Assembly: GCF_016801025.1 (NCBI RefSeq)
Contig: NZ_CP068983.1
Location: 124,001 to 188,000, forward strand
DNA length: 64,000 nucleotides
Direction: 5' to 3'
Source of the DNA: Paradevosia shaoguanensis
Lineage (GTDB): Bacteria; Pseudomonadota; Alphaproteobacteria; Rhizobiales; Devosiaceae
Shown here: in pieces, positions 37,474-46,471 of the stretch
Numbering within the stretch: the stretch's first letter is position 1
How the letters are laid out: every line of letters starts with the position of its first letter
The notes under the pieces: generated by a model
The model's database searches: none
Seen by the model: the letters and a program-made list of their open reading frames with translations, nothing else
What the model was told of the DNA's origin: nothing
Made by a program: the position numbers and the translations under genes

Positions 37474-39120
37474 ATGGCGGCAGCCGAGCTGATCCTGACG
37501 AACGGGCGTTTCTATACCGTCGACCGCGCCCGCCCCTGGGTGGAGGCCGTCGGCATCGCCAATGGGCGCATCGTGGCGCTCGGTTCGGAGAGCGAAGTTC
37601 GGTCTGCGCAGCCGGGCGCCAGGATCATCGACCTGGGCGGGCGGATGGCGATGCCGGGGATCGTGGACGTGCACAACCATGTCCTGATGGGCGGCACCTC
37701 CGACCTTTTCGAGTTGCGCTTTTCCGGCGATGCAACGGTTGCGGAAATCTGTGCGCTCGTGCGCGCCGCAGCCGAGAAGGCAGCGCCGGGCCAGTGGATC
37801 ATGGGCGCGCAATGGGGAGCAGACGCCATTGCCGAACTCAATACCACAGAGGCGCTCGCGCAGCTCGATGCGGCGGCGCTGGGGCATCCCGTCTGCCTGC
37901 GTGACGAGACGGCCCATAATCGGTGGGTGAACTCGGAGGCCATGCGTCTCGCAGGGATCGACGAGGCTTCGGCTGATCCGGAAATGGGCTCGTTCGGGCG
38001 CGATCCCAAAACCGGCAAGCTCACCGGCATGATGATCGAATCTGCGGCCGGCATCGTCGAGCGGGTGGCAGCGGAACAGTTCACCGAGGAAATGGGGCGT
38101 GCGGCCGCGGCGCAGGCGATCAAGACGCTCAATTCCTTCGGCGTGACAGCCTTTCTCGAAGCGGCCTCGATGCAGTCGACGCTCTCGGCGCTTCACAGCC
38201 TCGACCAGCGCGGGGAGCTCACCGCCTGGGCGGTCGGCGCCATGCCGGCGATGGAGCCGAACTTCATGTTCGGGATCGCGGGCGACGAACTGTTTGCCCT
38301 GCGCGAAAACTATCGCTCGGCGCATGTGCGGCCGGATTATGTGAAGATCTTCCTCGATGGCGTGCCGGGCGCGAAGACCGCGGCATTTCACGATGCCTAT
38401 CTCGAAGACCCGATCCATGGCTGCTGCTTCCGCGGCGCGACCATGGTGACCTATCCCGAGCTTATCCGCTGGCTGGGCAAGTGCGAGGCCCAGAGCCTTT
38501 CGGTCAAGATCCACTGCGCGGGCGATGCCGCCGTGACGCAGGCGCTCGATGCGATCGACGTGGTGCGCAGCTTCAACGGCCCGACCGGGCTCATCCACCA
38601 CATCGCCCATGCCAGCTATATCGCACCGGACGATATTGCCCGTTTCGCCGAACTCGGCGTCGCCGCCGATCTCTCGCCGATGATCTGGTTTCCGACCACG
38701 TTCCTCGAAGGGCACAAGGAAGCAATGGGCACCGAGCGCGCCGAGCGCTTCTGGCCCAATGCGGACCTGCTCAACGCGGGCGCCCTGCTCGCGGGCGGTT
38801 CGGACTGGCCGGTGATCCCGAACCCGGATCCGTGGTCGGGCATAGAAGGCCTCGTCACGCGCCAGAACCCTTCGGGCGCCTTCCCGGGTGTGTCGCTCTG
38901 GGCCGAGCAGGCGTTGGACCTGGCGACCGCCGTCGAGGTCTTCACGCTCAATTCGGCCAAGGCGATCGGGCTCGACAAGGACATAGGCTCGCTAGCGGTC
39001 GGCAAGTCCGCCGATATCATCGTGCTCAGCCAGAACATCTTCGATGTGCCGGCTGATGCCATTGCCGACACCCAGGTGCTCACCACCTATTTCGAGGGCC
39101 GCGAGGTGTATTCGCGATGA
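37474..39120 (+). CDS. Amidohydrolase family 3 protein (YtcJ-like)
   Basis: 548-aa metal-dependent hydrolase. The first metal motif is HxH at H67/H69 (VDVHNHV); [23 protein letters not shown] and LIHHIAH follow, and GSDWPV near residue 450 supplies the catalytic Asp. Substrates of this family are amides, cyclic amides or formamides and cannot be read from sequence. GGGAGGGG precedes the ATG. It overlaps the COG0523 GTPase gene by 4 bp, and an HAAT transporter follows, so the unit probably imports and hydrolyses one amide-type compound. Confidence 0.85.
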   Translation: MAAAELILTNGRFYTVDRARPWVEAVGIANGRIVALGSESEVRSAQPGARIIDLGGRMAMPGIVDVHNHVLMGGTSDLFELRFSGDATVAEICALVRAAAEKAAPGQWIMGAQWGADAIAELNTTEALAQLDAAALGHPVCLRDETAHNRWVNSEAMRLAGIDEASADPEMGSFGRDPKTGKLTGMMIESAAGIVERVAAEQFTEEMGRAAAAQAIKTLNSFGVTAFLEAASMQSTLSALHSLDQRGELTAWAVGAMPAMEPNFMFGIAGDELFALRENYRSAHVRPDYVKIFLDGVPGAKTAAFHDAYLEDPIHGCCFRGATMVTYPELIRWLGKCEAQSLSVKIHCAGDAAVTQALDAIDVVRSFNGPTGLIHHIAHASYIAPDDIARFAELGVAADLSPMIWFPTTFLEGHKEAMGTERAERFWPNADLLNAGALLAGGSDWPVIPNPDPWSGIEGLVTRQNPSGAFPGVSLWAEQALDLATAVEVFTLNSAKAIGLDKDIGSLAVGKSADIIVLSQNIFDVPADAIADTQVLTTYFEGREVYSR

Positions 39121-40136
39121 TCCCGGTCACGGTCCTCACCGGCTTCCTGGGCAGCGGCAAGACCACGCTGCTCAATCGGCTGCTCTCGGAGCCCGACCTG
39201 GCCGGGACGGTGGCGATCATCAACGAATTCGGGGAAATCGGCCTCGATCACCTGCTGATGGAGGTCACCGAAGAGCGCCTGGCCCTGCTCGACAATGGCT
39301 GCGTCTGCTGCACGGTGCGCGACGATCTGGTCGAGACGCTCAAGAACCTCGAGGCGCGGCACGCCGCCGAGGGGCTGCCGCCGGTGACACGTGTCATCCT
39401 CGAAACCACGGGGCTCGCCGATCCCGCCCCGATCCTCCATGCGCTGATGGTCGAGCCCGACCTCGCGCAGCGCTACCGGATCGACGGCGTCGTAACGACG
39501 GTCGATGCCGCTAACGGCGCGGATACGCTCATGCGGCACCCCGAAGCGCGCAAGCAGGCAGCGGTGGCGGACCTCATTGTCGTCACCAAGACCGATCTTG
39601 CGCCGCTGAACGAAATCGAAGCCGCAGTCGCCGCGATCAATCCCATGGCGCGACGGCTCGCCGTGGTGGATGGGCAGGTGCGGCTTGCCGACGTGCTCGG
39701 ACTTTCCTCCGGGACCCAATGGGCGGAAGAAGCGGCCCAGGCCGTCGAGCACGATCACGCCTGCACCGATCCACATTGCGGGCATCACCATTCACACCAT
39801 TCGAGCGACATCGCCTCCTACGCCTTCGTCGTCGAGGAGCCTGTGGCGTGGGCGGATTTCCGGCAATGGCTGGACTATTTCGCCGCGCTCAAGGGCGCCG
39901 ACCTGCTGCGGGTCAAGGGGCTCGTCCATATCGCCGAGGAGCCGGAGCGCCCCGTGGTCATCCATGGCGTGCAGCACATCTTCCATCCGCCGCGCCGGCT
40001 TGAGGCCTGGCCATCGGACGATCGGCGCACGCGGCTGGTTTTCATCGTGAGGAACATGGAGCGCGAGATGATTGCGCGGACTCTCTCGAAGTTCGCCCGT
40101 CTCGCCCCGCAAGGGATCAGAAGCGCGGCCGCCTGA
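39117..40136 (+). CDS. COG0523/CobW-type G3E GTPase metallochaperone
   Basis: 339-aa G3E-family GTPase. Walker A GFLGSGKT lies at residues 9-16, the metal-binding CVCC at 62-65, the guanine-specificity TKTDL near residue 157, and a His-rich linker ([16 protein letters not shown]) near residue 210. The CobW C-terminal domain follows. These proteins deliver Zn or other metals to client enzymes. Translational coupling (ATGA) to a metal-dependent amidohydrolase suggests that enzyme is its client, as nitrile hydratase activators are for theirs. Confidence 0.9.
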   Translation: MIPVTVLTGFLGSGKTTLLNRLLSEPDLAGTVAIINEFGEIGLDHLLMEVTEERLALLDNGCVCCTVRDDLVETLKNLEARHAAEGLPPVTRVILETTGLADPAPILHALMVEPDLAQRYRIDGVVTTVDAANGADTLMRHPEARKQAAVADLIVVTKTDLAPLNEIEAAVAAINPMARRLAVVDGQVRLADVLGLSSGTQWAEEAAQAVEHDHACTDPHCGHHHSHHSSDIASYAFVVEEPVAWADFRQWLDYFAALKGADLLRVKGLVHIAEEPERPVVIHGVQHIFHPPRRLEAWPSDDRRTRLVFIVRNMEREMIARTLSKFARLAPQGIRSAAA

Positions 40137-40173
40137 AGAAGCCGCGCTCACTGAAAGAGGGAAAGGGAAACCC

Positions 40174-41361
40174 ATGAAGCATCTACTGACACTATCGGTA
40201 CTGGCCGGTTCGACCTGCCTTGGCCTGGCAGCCATGACCGGCTCGGCGGCTGCCGCCGGCCCGACCTGCGATGGCGGTCCGATCCAGATCGGGGCGGTTT
40301 CGACCGTTACCGGCGTCGTCGACTTCTCCGATGCCCCCAAGGCCGCCGCGGCGGTATTCGAACAGCTCAATGCCGCCGGCGGCATCAACGGCTGCAAGGT
40401 CGAATACACGATCGCCGACGACAAGGGTGACCCGCAGGTAGCGGCGCAATCGGCCCGCGACCTCATCGACAACAAGGGCGTGGTGGTGATGGCCGGCGGC
40501 GCCAGCCTTCTCGATTGCGCCGTGAACGCGGCTACCTACGATCGCTCGGGCGTCCTGGCCGTGCAGGGCGTGGGCGTGGATGCGCTGTGCTTTAACGCGC
40601 CAAGCGTCTCGCCGGTCAATGTCGGTCCCTTCACGCTGACCACGGCCATGCTCGACTACGCCACCAAGGAGCTCAAGGACGAGAAGGTCTGCGCCTTCTT
40701 CCTCATCCTCGGCGGTACGCAGGAAGCCTATACCGGCGCCATCCGCGCCTGGGAGCAGATGAACGGCAAGCAGGTTCACCTGATGGACCTCACCCTGCCC
40801 GCGCAGGGCGACCTGACGCCCTATGTCATCAAGGCGCGTGATGCCGGTTGCGATGCCGTGCTCACCAACCAGGTCGAGCCGGGTGTCGTACAGTGGGTCA
40901 ATACCGCCGACGCGCAGAAGGTCGAGGGCATCGACTGGCTGTTCCTCGCCCCGGGCTATACCGAGGGCGTGGCCAAGGCGCTCGCCGCCTCCAAGCAACC
41001 GATCTATGTCGGCACCGAATGGGAGCCCTATACCGAGGCTTCTAGCCCGGCCAATGCCGATTGGATCGCGACCATGGACAAGGCGGGCCTTGCCAAGACC
41101 GCCTTCTCGCAGGGCGGGTACCTGGCCGCCAAGGTCGTCTCGGACGTGATCGCCGGCATCGATGGCCCGGTCACCCGCGAAGCCGTCACCGCCGCGCTCA
41201 AGGCGGGCAAGCCGATGAAATACGATATTGCCGGTTCGGCCTATGTCTTCGGCGACGCGCCCAAGCATGCCTCCATGCAGGCCACCAAGGTCATGCAGTT
41301 GCAGGATGGCGTGTGGACGGTCAAGACGCCGGACTGGTTCGTGCTCCCCGCTGCCAACTGA
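40174..41361 (+). CDS. Branched-chain-type ABC transporter binding protein
   Basis: 395-aa periplasmic binding protein of the LivJ/Peripla_BP_6 type. Signal peptide about residues 1-28 ending SAAAAG. The mature part starts GPIQIGAVSTVTGVVDF and has AAVFEQLNAAGGINGCKVEY, typical of HAAT receptors. The chosen ATG has AAAGGGAAA upstream; the frame is open into the preceding gene. A hairpin (41377-41400) separates it from the permease gene. Confidence 0.92.
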   Translation: MKHLLTLSVLAGSTCLGLAAMTGSAAAAGPTCDGGPIQIGAVSTVTGVVDFSDAPKAAAAVFEQLNAAGGINGCKVEYTIADDKGDPQVAAQSARDLIDNKGVVVMAGGASLLDCAVNAATYDRSGVLAVQGVGVDALCFNAPSVSPVNVGPFTLTTAMLDYATKELKDEKVCAFFLILGGTQEAYTGAIRAWEQMNGKQVHLMDLTLPAQGDLTPYVIKARDAGCDAVLTNQVEPGVVQWVNTADAQKVEGIDWLFLAPGYTEGVAKALAASKQPIYVGTEWEPYTEASSPANADWIATMDKAGLAKTAFSQGGYLAAKVVSDVIAGIDGPVTREAVTAALKAGKPMKYDIAGSAYVFGDAPKHASMQATKVMQLQDGVWTVKTPDWFVLPAAN

Positions 41362-41376
41362 GCGGCAACCTGATTA

Positions 41377-41400
41377 CCGGGCGGCCAGGAGGCCGCCCGG
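41377..41400 (+). terminator. Intercistronic hairpin after binding-protein gene
   Basis: Perfect 10-bp stem CCGGGCGGCC / GGCCGCCCGG with the tetraloop AGGA, starting 15 bp after the binding-protein stop and 19 bp before the permease ATG. No T-run. Likely 3'-end protection or partial attenuation that favours binding protein over membrane subunits. Confidence 0.62.
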
Positions 41401-41419
41401 AACGCCCCGGATCAAGCCC

Positions 41420-42289
41420 ATGAATTCCTTCTTCACTCCGGCCGTGGCCGGGCTTTCCGCGGGGGGCGCCTATGCGATCCTCGGGGTCTGCGCGATCTTC
41501 ACCTACCGGTTGGTGGCGGTCGTCAATTTCACCGGCGCGGCCATCGGCGCAACCGGCACCTTCGTCATGGTCGCGCTCTATGAGCACGGCGTGCCGGTCT
41601 TGCCGGGCGCAATTGCCGGCATTGTCGCCGGCGCACTGACTGCGCTCATCATCGGCCTCGTCATGACTACCTGGTTCGCCGGCGCCAATGCCTCGACCAA
41701 GGCCGCCGTCACCGCCGCGCTGCTCGTCGGCATAGTCGCAGTAGGCCTGCGCCTCACGGGTGGGCAGCACCCGCATGCCTTTCCGGACCTCGTTCCGGGC
41801 TCGGCCTTCCGGCTTGCCGGCGTCGAGGTGACCAACGCGGCGGTGCTGACCGTCATGCTTGCGGTCGTCTTCACCGTGCTCGCCGAACTCTTCCTCGCCC
41901 GCACCCGCACCGGCCTCCAGCTTCGCGCGCTCTCCGAGCGTCCGATGGCGGCCGAGCTCATCGGCATCCGCGTGCGTATCCTCGCGCTCGGCGTTTGGGC
42001 CGTGATGGGCGCCGTCACCTCGTTCGCGCTTATGATTATCGCTCCGCTGCGCTCGCCCGATTTCATGTCGCTGAGCCTGCTCGTCGTTCCGGCGCTCGCA
42101 GCCGCCCTTATCGGCGCGTTCAGGAGCTTTCGCGCAGCGCTGCTGGGCGGGCTCATGATCGGCATCGTCGAAGGCCTGGTTTCGGGTCTCGACGCCTTCA
42201 GTCAATACCGAAGCACCGTTCCGTTCCTGGTGATCCTGGCGGTGCTCCTCTGGTCCCAACGTGGAGCCCGCTGGGATGAAGCACGCTAG
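41420..42289 (+). CDS. HAAT ABC transporter permease, LivH type
   Basis: 289-aa inner-membrane permease with about eight hydrophobic segments. AGGAYAILGVCAIFTYRLVAVVNF at the start is the usual LivH opening, and ALSERPMAAELIGIRV is the cytoplasmic coupling loop. ATG at 41420; a longer frame runs back through the hairpin and is not used. Overlaps the fused LivM-LivG gene by 14 bp. Confidence 0.9.
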   Translation: MNSFFTPAVAGLSAGGAYAILGVCAIFTYRLVAVVNFTGAAIGATGTFVMVALYEHGVPVLPGAIAGIVAGALTALIIGLVMTTWFAGANASTKAAVTAALLVGIVAVGLRLTGGQHPHAFPDLVPGSAFRLAGVEVTNAAVLTVMLAVVFTVLAELFLARTRTGLQLRALSERPMAAELIGIRVRILALGVWAVMGAVTSFALMIIAPLRSPDFMSLSLLVVPALAAALIGAFRSFRAALLGGLMIGIVEGLVSGLDAFSQYRSTVPFLVILAVLLWSQRGARWDEAR

Positions 42290-43988
42290 CCTTCGCGCCG
42301 CCCTCAACACCGCGCTCTCGGTCGCCGTCATCGGCGTACTGGTCTATGCGCTCCTGCCCAATTACTGGGTATTCCTCATCACCGCCGTCTTCATCGTCGG
42401 CATCGCGCTGCAAAGCCTCGGGCTCGTTGCCGGCCGCACGGGCATGATCTCGCTCTGCCAGATGTCGTTTGCTGGCGTCGGCGCCTGGGTTACAGGCTAT
42501 CTCAACGTTTCGGGCTTTCCGGGCGGGCTGCCGGTCTGGATCGTCACCGGCGGGCTGGCGGCGGTGCCGGTCGGCATCGCGATAGGTTTGCCGGCGCTTC
42601 GATTGCGCGGCATCAACCTCGCCATCGTCACGCTCGGCTTCGCTGCCGCGTTCGATACGGTGCTTGCCACCATCACCTTCCCCGGCCAGACCACCTTCAC
42701 GCAGGTGCCGCGCCCGATATTCTTCGAGAGCGACCGGGGCTTTTTCATCTTCGTGGTGCTGGTTTATGGCGTGATCGCGGTTGGCCTCGAATTCCTCAAC
42801 CGCTCGCGGCTGGGCGCCTCCTGGCTGGCGGTGCGCCATTCCGAGCGCGCGGCGGCGGCCAATGCGATCAGCGTCCCGCGGGCAAAGCTTTCGGCCTTCG
42901 CCATCAGTGCCTTCATCGCCGGAATTTCGGGCGGCCTGCTGGCCGGCTATCTCGGCACGCTGGTGTCGGAAAACTTCAACATGATGCAGTCGCTTTCGCT
43001 CTTTGCGGTGGCGACGATGGTGGGCGCGCATTTCACGCTCGGCGCAATCCTGGGCGGCGTGTTGATCACGCTCTTCCCCGAACTGCTGCGCCGTCTCAAC
43101 CTGCCGCAGGACGTGGGGGCCGTGTTCTTCGCCCTGGGCGCCGTGCAGGCCCTCTCGACCGGCGAAACCATCAGCGAGACCTGGGCGCGGCTCGGTCGCA
43201 AGCTCATGCCAAAGCGGAAGAGCGGCGCTGCCCGGGTTGCCGGCCCCCTGCCCTCGCCCGCACAGCATGCGGACGGCACCGCTCTCGAGGTCAAGGGGCT
43301 CACCGTGCGCTATGGCAATGTCGTGGCGCTCAAGAACATCAGCCTCACCGTGCCCGCACGCACGGTGGTCGGCCTTATCGGTCCCAATGGCGCGGGCAAA
43401 TCGACCATGGTCGATGCCATTGCCGGCTTCCTGCCGCGCTATGAAGGCTCGGTCCTGCTCGACGGGCAGGCAGTCGATGCGCTCTCGGCAACCCGGCGCG
43501 CGCAGATCGGCATTCGCCGGACCTGGCAGACGACCCGCATCGCGCCAGAGCTGCGCGTAGGCGAATATGTCCGCCTCGCCGCCGGCAATATCGGCGATGA
43601 GGAGCTCAATGCCGTGCTCCAATGGCTGGATTGCCCGACGCCCGACACGCTGATCGCCATGGTGGATGCGGGGACGCGGCGCCTGCTCGACGTTGCGGGA
43701 GTCGTCGCGGCACGCCCGCCCGTTATCCTCCTCGATGAACCGGCGGCCGGCCAGTCCTATGCCGAGGCGCTCCAGCTGGGCGAGCGGATCGCCGAGATTC
43801 CGCAGAAATTCGGCTCGGCGGTGCTGCTCATCGAGCACGACATGGATCTCGTCCGCCGCGCCTGTTCGAGCATCACCGTGCTCGATTTCGGCCAGGTGAT
43901 CGCCACGGGCGATCCGCAGACGGTGCTCGCGCTGCCGGTGGTGCAGAAGGCCTATATGGGCATCGAAGTTGAGGAGGCCGCAGCATGA
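42276..43988 (+). CDS. Fused HAAT permease-ATPase (LivM-LivG)
   Basis: 570-aa fusion. Residues about 1-310 are a LivM-type permease (IGIALQSLGLVAGRTGMISL; loop SERAAAANAISVPRAK), a 20-residue linker follows, then a LivG-type ATPase from about residue 335. Walker A GPNGAGKST, Walker B ILLDEPAAG and switch EHDMDLV are intact. The ABC signature is altered: the LSYGQ-like block reads VDAGTRRLLDVAG. As ATPase sites pair one signature with the partner's Walker A, the LivF protein next door (normal LSGGEQ) may carry the active site. Such fusions occur in rhizobial HAAT systems. Confidence 0.9.
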   Translation: MKHASLRAALNTALSVAVIGVLVYALLPNYWVFLITAVFIVGIALQSLGLVAGRTGMISLCQMSFAGVGAWVTGYLNVSGFPGGLPVWIVTGGLAAVPVGIAIGLPALRLRGINLAIVTLGFAAAFDTVLATITFPGQTTFTQVPRPIFFESDRGFFIFVVLVYGVIAVGLEFLNRSRLGASWLAVRHSERAAAANAISVPRAKLSAFAISAFIAGISGGLLAGYLGTLVSENFNMMQSLSLFAVATMVGAHFTLGAILGGVLITLFPELLRRLNLPQDVGAVFFALGAVQALSTGETISETWARLGRKLMPKRKSGAARVAGPLPSPAQHADGTALEVKGLTVRYGNVVALKNISLTVPARTVVGLIGPNGAGKSTMVDAIAGFLPRYEGSVLLDGQAVDALSATRRAQIGIRRTWQTTRIAPELRVGEYVRLAAGNIGDEELNAVLQWLDCPTPDTLIAMVDAGTRRLLDVAGVVAARPPVILLDEPAAGQSYAEALQLGERIAEIPQKFGSAVLLIEHDMDLVRRACSSITVLDFGQVIATGDPQTVLALPVVQKAYMGIEVEEAAA

Positions 43989-44695
43989 GCGCGCTCGAAA
44001 TCAAAGGCCTCGTCGTCAACCGCGCGGGCGTGCCGGTCGTCCGGGGCGTCGACCTCGTGGCACTGCCCGGCGAGATCAGCGTGCTGCTGGGCTCGAACGG
44101 CGCCGGCAAGACGACGCTCCTCGAAGGCATATCCGGCGTGATCCCGACCGCCGGCGGCTCGGTCACGCTCGACGGCGCCAACGTCACCAAGGCCAATGCC
44201 GGCTTCAAGGCCCGCGCCGGGCTTGCCCATGTCGAGCAGGGTCGCGCGGTCTTCACCGAGATGACCACCGAGGAAAACCTCCAGGTCGCCCTTCACCCGG
44301 AGGCCCGGCTGGAGGAAGCCTATGCGCTCTTTCCCGAGCTGTTGCAGCGGCGGACCATCAAGTCCGGCATGCTGTCGGGCGGCGAGCAGCAGATGCTGGT
44401 GATCGCCCGCGCGCTGGTCGGGCGACCCAAGGTGGTGATGATCGACGAGATGTCGGCCGGCCTTGCGCCGGTGGTCGTCAGCCGCCTGATGGGCGCGGTG
44501 CGCAAGCTCGCCGATACCGGGGTCGCCGTGGTGCTGGTCGAACAGTTCGCCGCGCTTGCCCTGGCCATCGGCAACCGGGCCTATGTGCTGCGGCGCGGGC
44601 AGATGGTGCATGAGGGCGGGTGCAGCGAACTGGCCAAGGATCCGGCCCGGCTCCACCACCTCTACCTAGGCGATGCGGGTGACGCCGCGGCCTGA
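43985..44695 (+). CDS. HAAT ABC transporter ATPase, LivF type
   Basis: 236-aa ATPase. Walker A GSNGAGKTT near residue 35, signature LSGGEQQMLVIARAL near residue 133, Walker B VVMIDEMSAGLAP and switch VEQFAALAL. It overlaps the fusion gene by 4 bp. Pairs with the ATPase half of the fusion protein to drive uptake. Confidence 0.93.
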   Translation: MSALEIKGLVVNRAGVPVVRGVDLVALPGEISVLLGSNGAGKTTLLEGISGVIPTAGGSVTLDGANVTKANAGFKARAGLAHVEQGRAVFTEMTTEENLQVALHPEARLEEAYALFPELLQRRTIKSGMLSGGEQQMLVIARALVGRPKVVMIDEMSAGLAPVVVSRLMGAVRKLADTGVAVVLVEQFAALALAIGNRAYVLRRGQMVHEGGCSELAKDPARLHHLYLGDAGDAAA

Positions 44696-44766
44696 TGGGC
44701 ACGGCGTTATCCATCCGTTTACCATATTGGCCTACCCAAGCTCTTTACACAGTAAGGAGCCGGGAC

Positions 44767-44880
44767 ATGCAGATCGGTTATGGCGCCATCGGCCTGGCGC
44801 TGCTTATCGTGATCGGCCTCATCATCGCGTCGGCGCCAATCATCCGCCACCTGCGCAGCCGCCGCCGTCACCACTGGTAG
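44767..44880 (+). CDS. Small single-pass membrane peptide (37 aa)
   Basis: Short ORF with AAGGAG seven bases before its ATG. One hydrophobic helix (residues about 5-25, GAIGLALLIVIGLIIASAP) is followed by a strongly basic tail rich in Arg and His. No family recognised. It lies between the HAAT ATPase gene and dps, with a hairpin at 44921-44945 after it. Comparable in size and topology to the peptide at 18191. Confidence 0.55.
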   Translation: MQIGYGAIGLALLIVIGLIIASAPIIRHLRSRRRHHW

Positions 44881-44884
44881 ACCG

Positions 44885-44909
44885 GCAACCTTTATCCTCT
44901 TGAGGCGTT
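44885..44909 (+). promoter_or_regulatory. Possible EcfG-type promoter of dps
   Basis: GCAAC, 16 bp, CGTT, one mismatch to the alphaproteobacterial general-stress promoter consensus GGAAC-N16/17-CGTT. It lies about 70 bp upstream of the dps ATG; dps genes are common members of that regulon. Confidence 0.4.
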
Positions 44910-44920
44910 AGGGAAATGTA

Positions 44921-44945
44921 GCGGTCGTGCCCTTGGCACGGCCGC
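44921..44945 (+). terminator. Hairpin between small peptide gene and dps
   Basis: 11-bp stem GCGGTCGTGCC / GGCACGGCCGC with one G-U pair and a CTT loop, followed by a weak CTTTG. It either terminates the upstream transcript or forms part of the dps leader (the dps ATG is 34 bp downstream). Confidence 0.4.
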
Positions 44946-44979
44946 CTTTGCCTGCTTGCTTTCAGGAGGACTGATAACG

Positions 44980-45516
44980 ATGAGCGAACGTACCAATGCG
45001 GCCGAAAAGGCCCGCCGTGCACGACTGGCAACCCCCACCGACCTCAAGGCCGATGCGACGCGCGACATCTCGGCCGCGCTTCGGGGCCTGCTCGCAGACG
45101 TTTTCGCGCTCTATCTCAAGACCAAGAATTTCCACTGGCATGTGAGCGGGCACCACTTCCGTGACTACCACCTGCTCCTGGACGAGCAGGGCGAACAGAT
45201 TTTCGCCATGACCGACCCGATCGCCGAGCGCGCCCGCAAGATCGGTGGGCTGGCCCTGCATTCGATCGGAGATATCTCGCGCCACCAGCGCCTGGCCGAC
45301 AACGACGCCGACTACGTCGATCCGCAGGATATGCTGGCCGAGCTGCGCGACGACAACCAGCGGCTGGTGACGATCCTGCGCGAGGTGCACGACACGGCCT
45401 CCGGCTACGGCGACGTCGCCACAACCAGCCTTCTCGAAGTCTGGATCGACGAAACCGAACGCCGCGTGTGGTTCCTGTTCGAGTCGACCCGCGGTGGCCC
45501 AGGGGCCAACGACTAG
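44980..45516 (+). CDS. dps: DNA starvation/stationary-phase protection protein
   Basis: 178-aa ferritin-like Dps. The ferroxidase motif KTKNFHWHVSGHHFRDYHLLLDEQ and DPIAERARKIGG match the family. The dodecamer stores iron by oxidising Fe2+ with peroxide and shields DNA. The N-terminal basic tail (AEKARRARL) may aid DNA binding. Start ATG at 44980 with AGGAGGA upstream. Convergent with hugZ, another iron-related gene. Confidence 0.94.
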   Translation: MSERTNAAEKARRARLATPTDLKADATRDISAALRGLLADVFALYLKTKNFHWHVSGHHFRDYHLLLDEQGEQIFAMTDPIAERARKIGGLALHSIGDISRHQRLADNDADYVDPQDMLAELRDDNQRLVTILREVHDTASGYGDVATTSLLEVWIDETERRVWFLFESTRGGPGAND

Positions 45517-45555
45517 AGGTTCAAGTTCGCGTCCTCGGCGGAGCGGGTGCGGAGG

Positions 45556-45573
45556 GTTCCGAGCGTTCGGAAC
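45556..45573. terminator. Hairpin between convergent dps and hugZ
   Basis: Stem GTTCCGA / TCGGAAC with a 4-nt loop GCGT in the 129-bp gap between the two convergent genes. It could serve both directions; the T-tract is poor. Confidence 0.4.
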
Positions 45574-45645
45574 GATCTTCCGGGCCCGGTCTTCGCCGGG
45601 GAGGCCATGTGCGGCGTAAGAACTAGAAGCCGGCTCCCTCCGACC

Positions 45646-46410
45646 TCACGTCCCCAACCCCTTCCGCGCCTCGCGGACCATCGCCACCAATTCCTCACGG
45701 ATCTGGTCCGACGATTTCAGCGGCTCCGGGAAGAACACGCGCTCCACCACATCCCCGCTGGCGATATCGAAGCCATCCGCATCGATCCCGACCAGTGTCC
45801 AACGGCCGCCTTCAGCCTTGGCGAAATAGCGCGCATAGAGTTCGACCGCGTCGAAATGATCTTCGTTCATGTGCTCGATGGCATTGGCCTCGGCCGTCGC
45901 AATGTCGGCATTGGCCGGCGAGAGCGTCAGAACCTCCTCGGCCTTCATCGCATAGGCACGGCCGAAGCCGCCGTTGAGGCTCGCCTTCTGTACCGCGAGG
46001 CGGAAGAAGCGGAAATCGCCGAGACCGACATAAAGCGCCGCCTTGGGCTGGTGCCGCAAATACCGACCCTCGAGGCGCTTGTGCTCGTCGCTGTCGCGGG
46101 CAATCTCCACTGCCCGGCAATCGATGCTGATGCGGGCGTGAGCCAGCGGATCGCCCTTGCCCGGCTCACCCAGCAGGAGGGCGCAGCGCGGATCGTTGCG
46201 CAGCGCAGCGCTATGCGCGGCCAGGCCCGAAATGAGGATCACCGGGGTGCCGTCGATATCGGTCGAAACGCCGACACGGCTCACCAACGGCGCGCCGGTT
46301 GCCGGCTCCAGCGCCGCCAGCGCGCCGTAGCGCGAGGCGCGCAGCAGCGTCTTGGCGAGCCTGATCGCCTGCGCATCGACCGGTTGCAGCACGGACTTGG
46401 CTTCGGACAT
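45646..46410 (-). CDS. HugZ-type haem-utilisation protein
   Basis: 254-aa protein. An N-terminal split-barrel (PNPOx-like) domain, about residues 10-150 (SRYGALAAL, VSTDIDGTPVILISGLAAHSAAL), is followed by a C-terminal DUF2470 domain with EHMNEDHFDAVELY. The pairing is that of HugZ/HutZ haem-binding proteins, which degrade or store haem in the cytoplasm. An iron-responsive TGA-N9-TCA box lies about 45 bp upstream, in keeping with expression under iron shortage. Confidence 0.85.
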   Translation of the reverse strand: MSEAKSVLQPVDAQAIRLAKTLLRASRYGALAALEPATGAPLVSRVGVSTDIDGTPVILISGLAAHSAALRNDPRCALLLGEPGKGDPLAHARISIDCRAVEIARDSDEHKRLEGRYLRHQPKAALYVGLGDFRFFRLAVQKASLNGGFGRAYAMKAEEVLTLSPANADIATAEANAIEHMNEDHFDAVELYARYFAKAEGGRWTLVGIDADGFDIASGDVVERVFFPEPLKSSDQIREELVAMVREARKGLGT

Positions 46411-46454
46411 TTATTCTCTTCCCCATTCTGAACGGGGACAGGCTTAGACTAACC

Positions 46455-46469
46455 TGATTACAACAATCA
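46455..46469 (-). promoter_or_regulatory. Iron-responsive (RirA IRO-type) box of the hugZ-like gene
   Basis: TGA-TTACAACAA-TCA, an exact TGA-N9-TCA match to the iron-responsive operator bound by RirA in rhizobia. It is 45 bp upstream of the haem-utilisation gene start and overlaps a likely -35 (minus-strand TTGATT). Confidence 0.55.
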
Positions 46470-46471
46470 AG

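Noticed and set aside
44698-44719. GGCAC...CGTT as a stress promoter for the 37-aa peptide
   Set aside because: Spacer is only 13 bp; the consensus needs 16-17, so no promoter claim is made.
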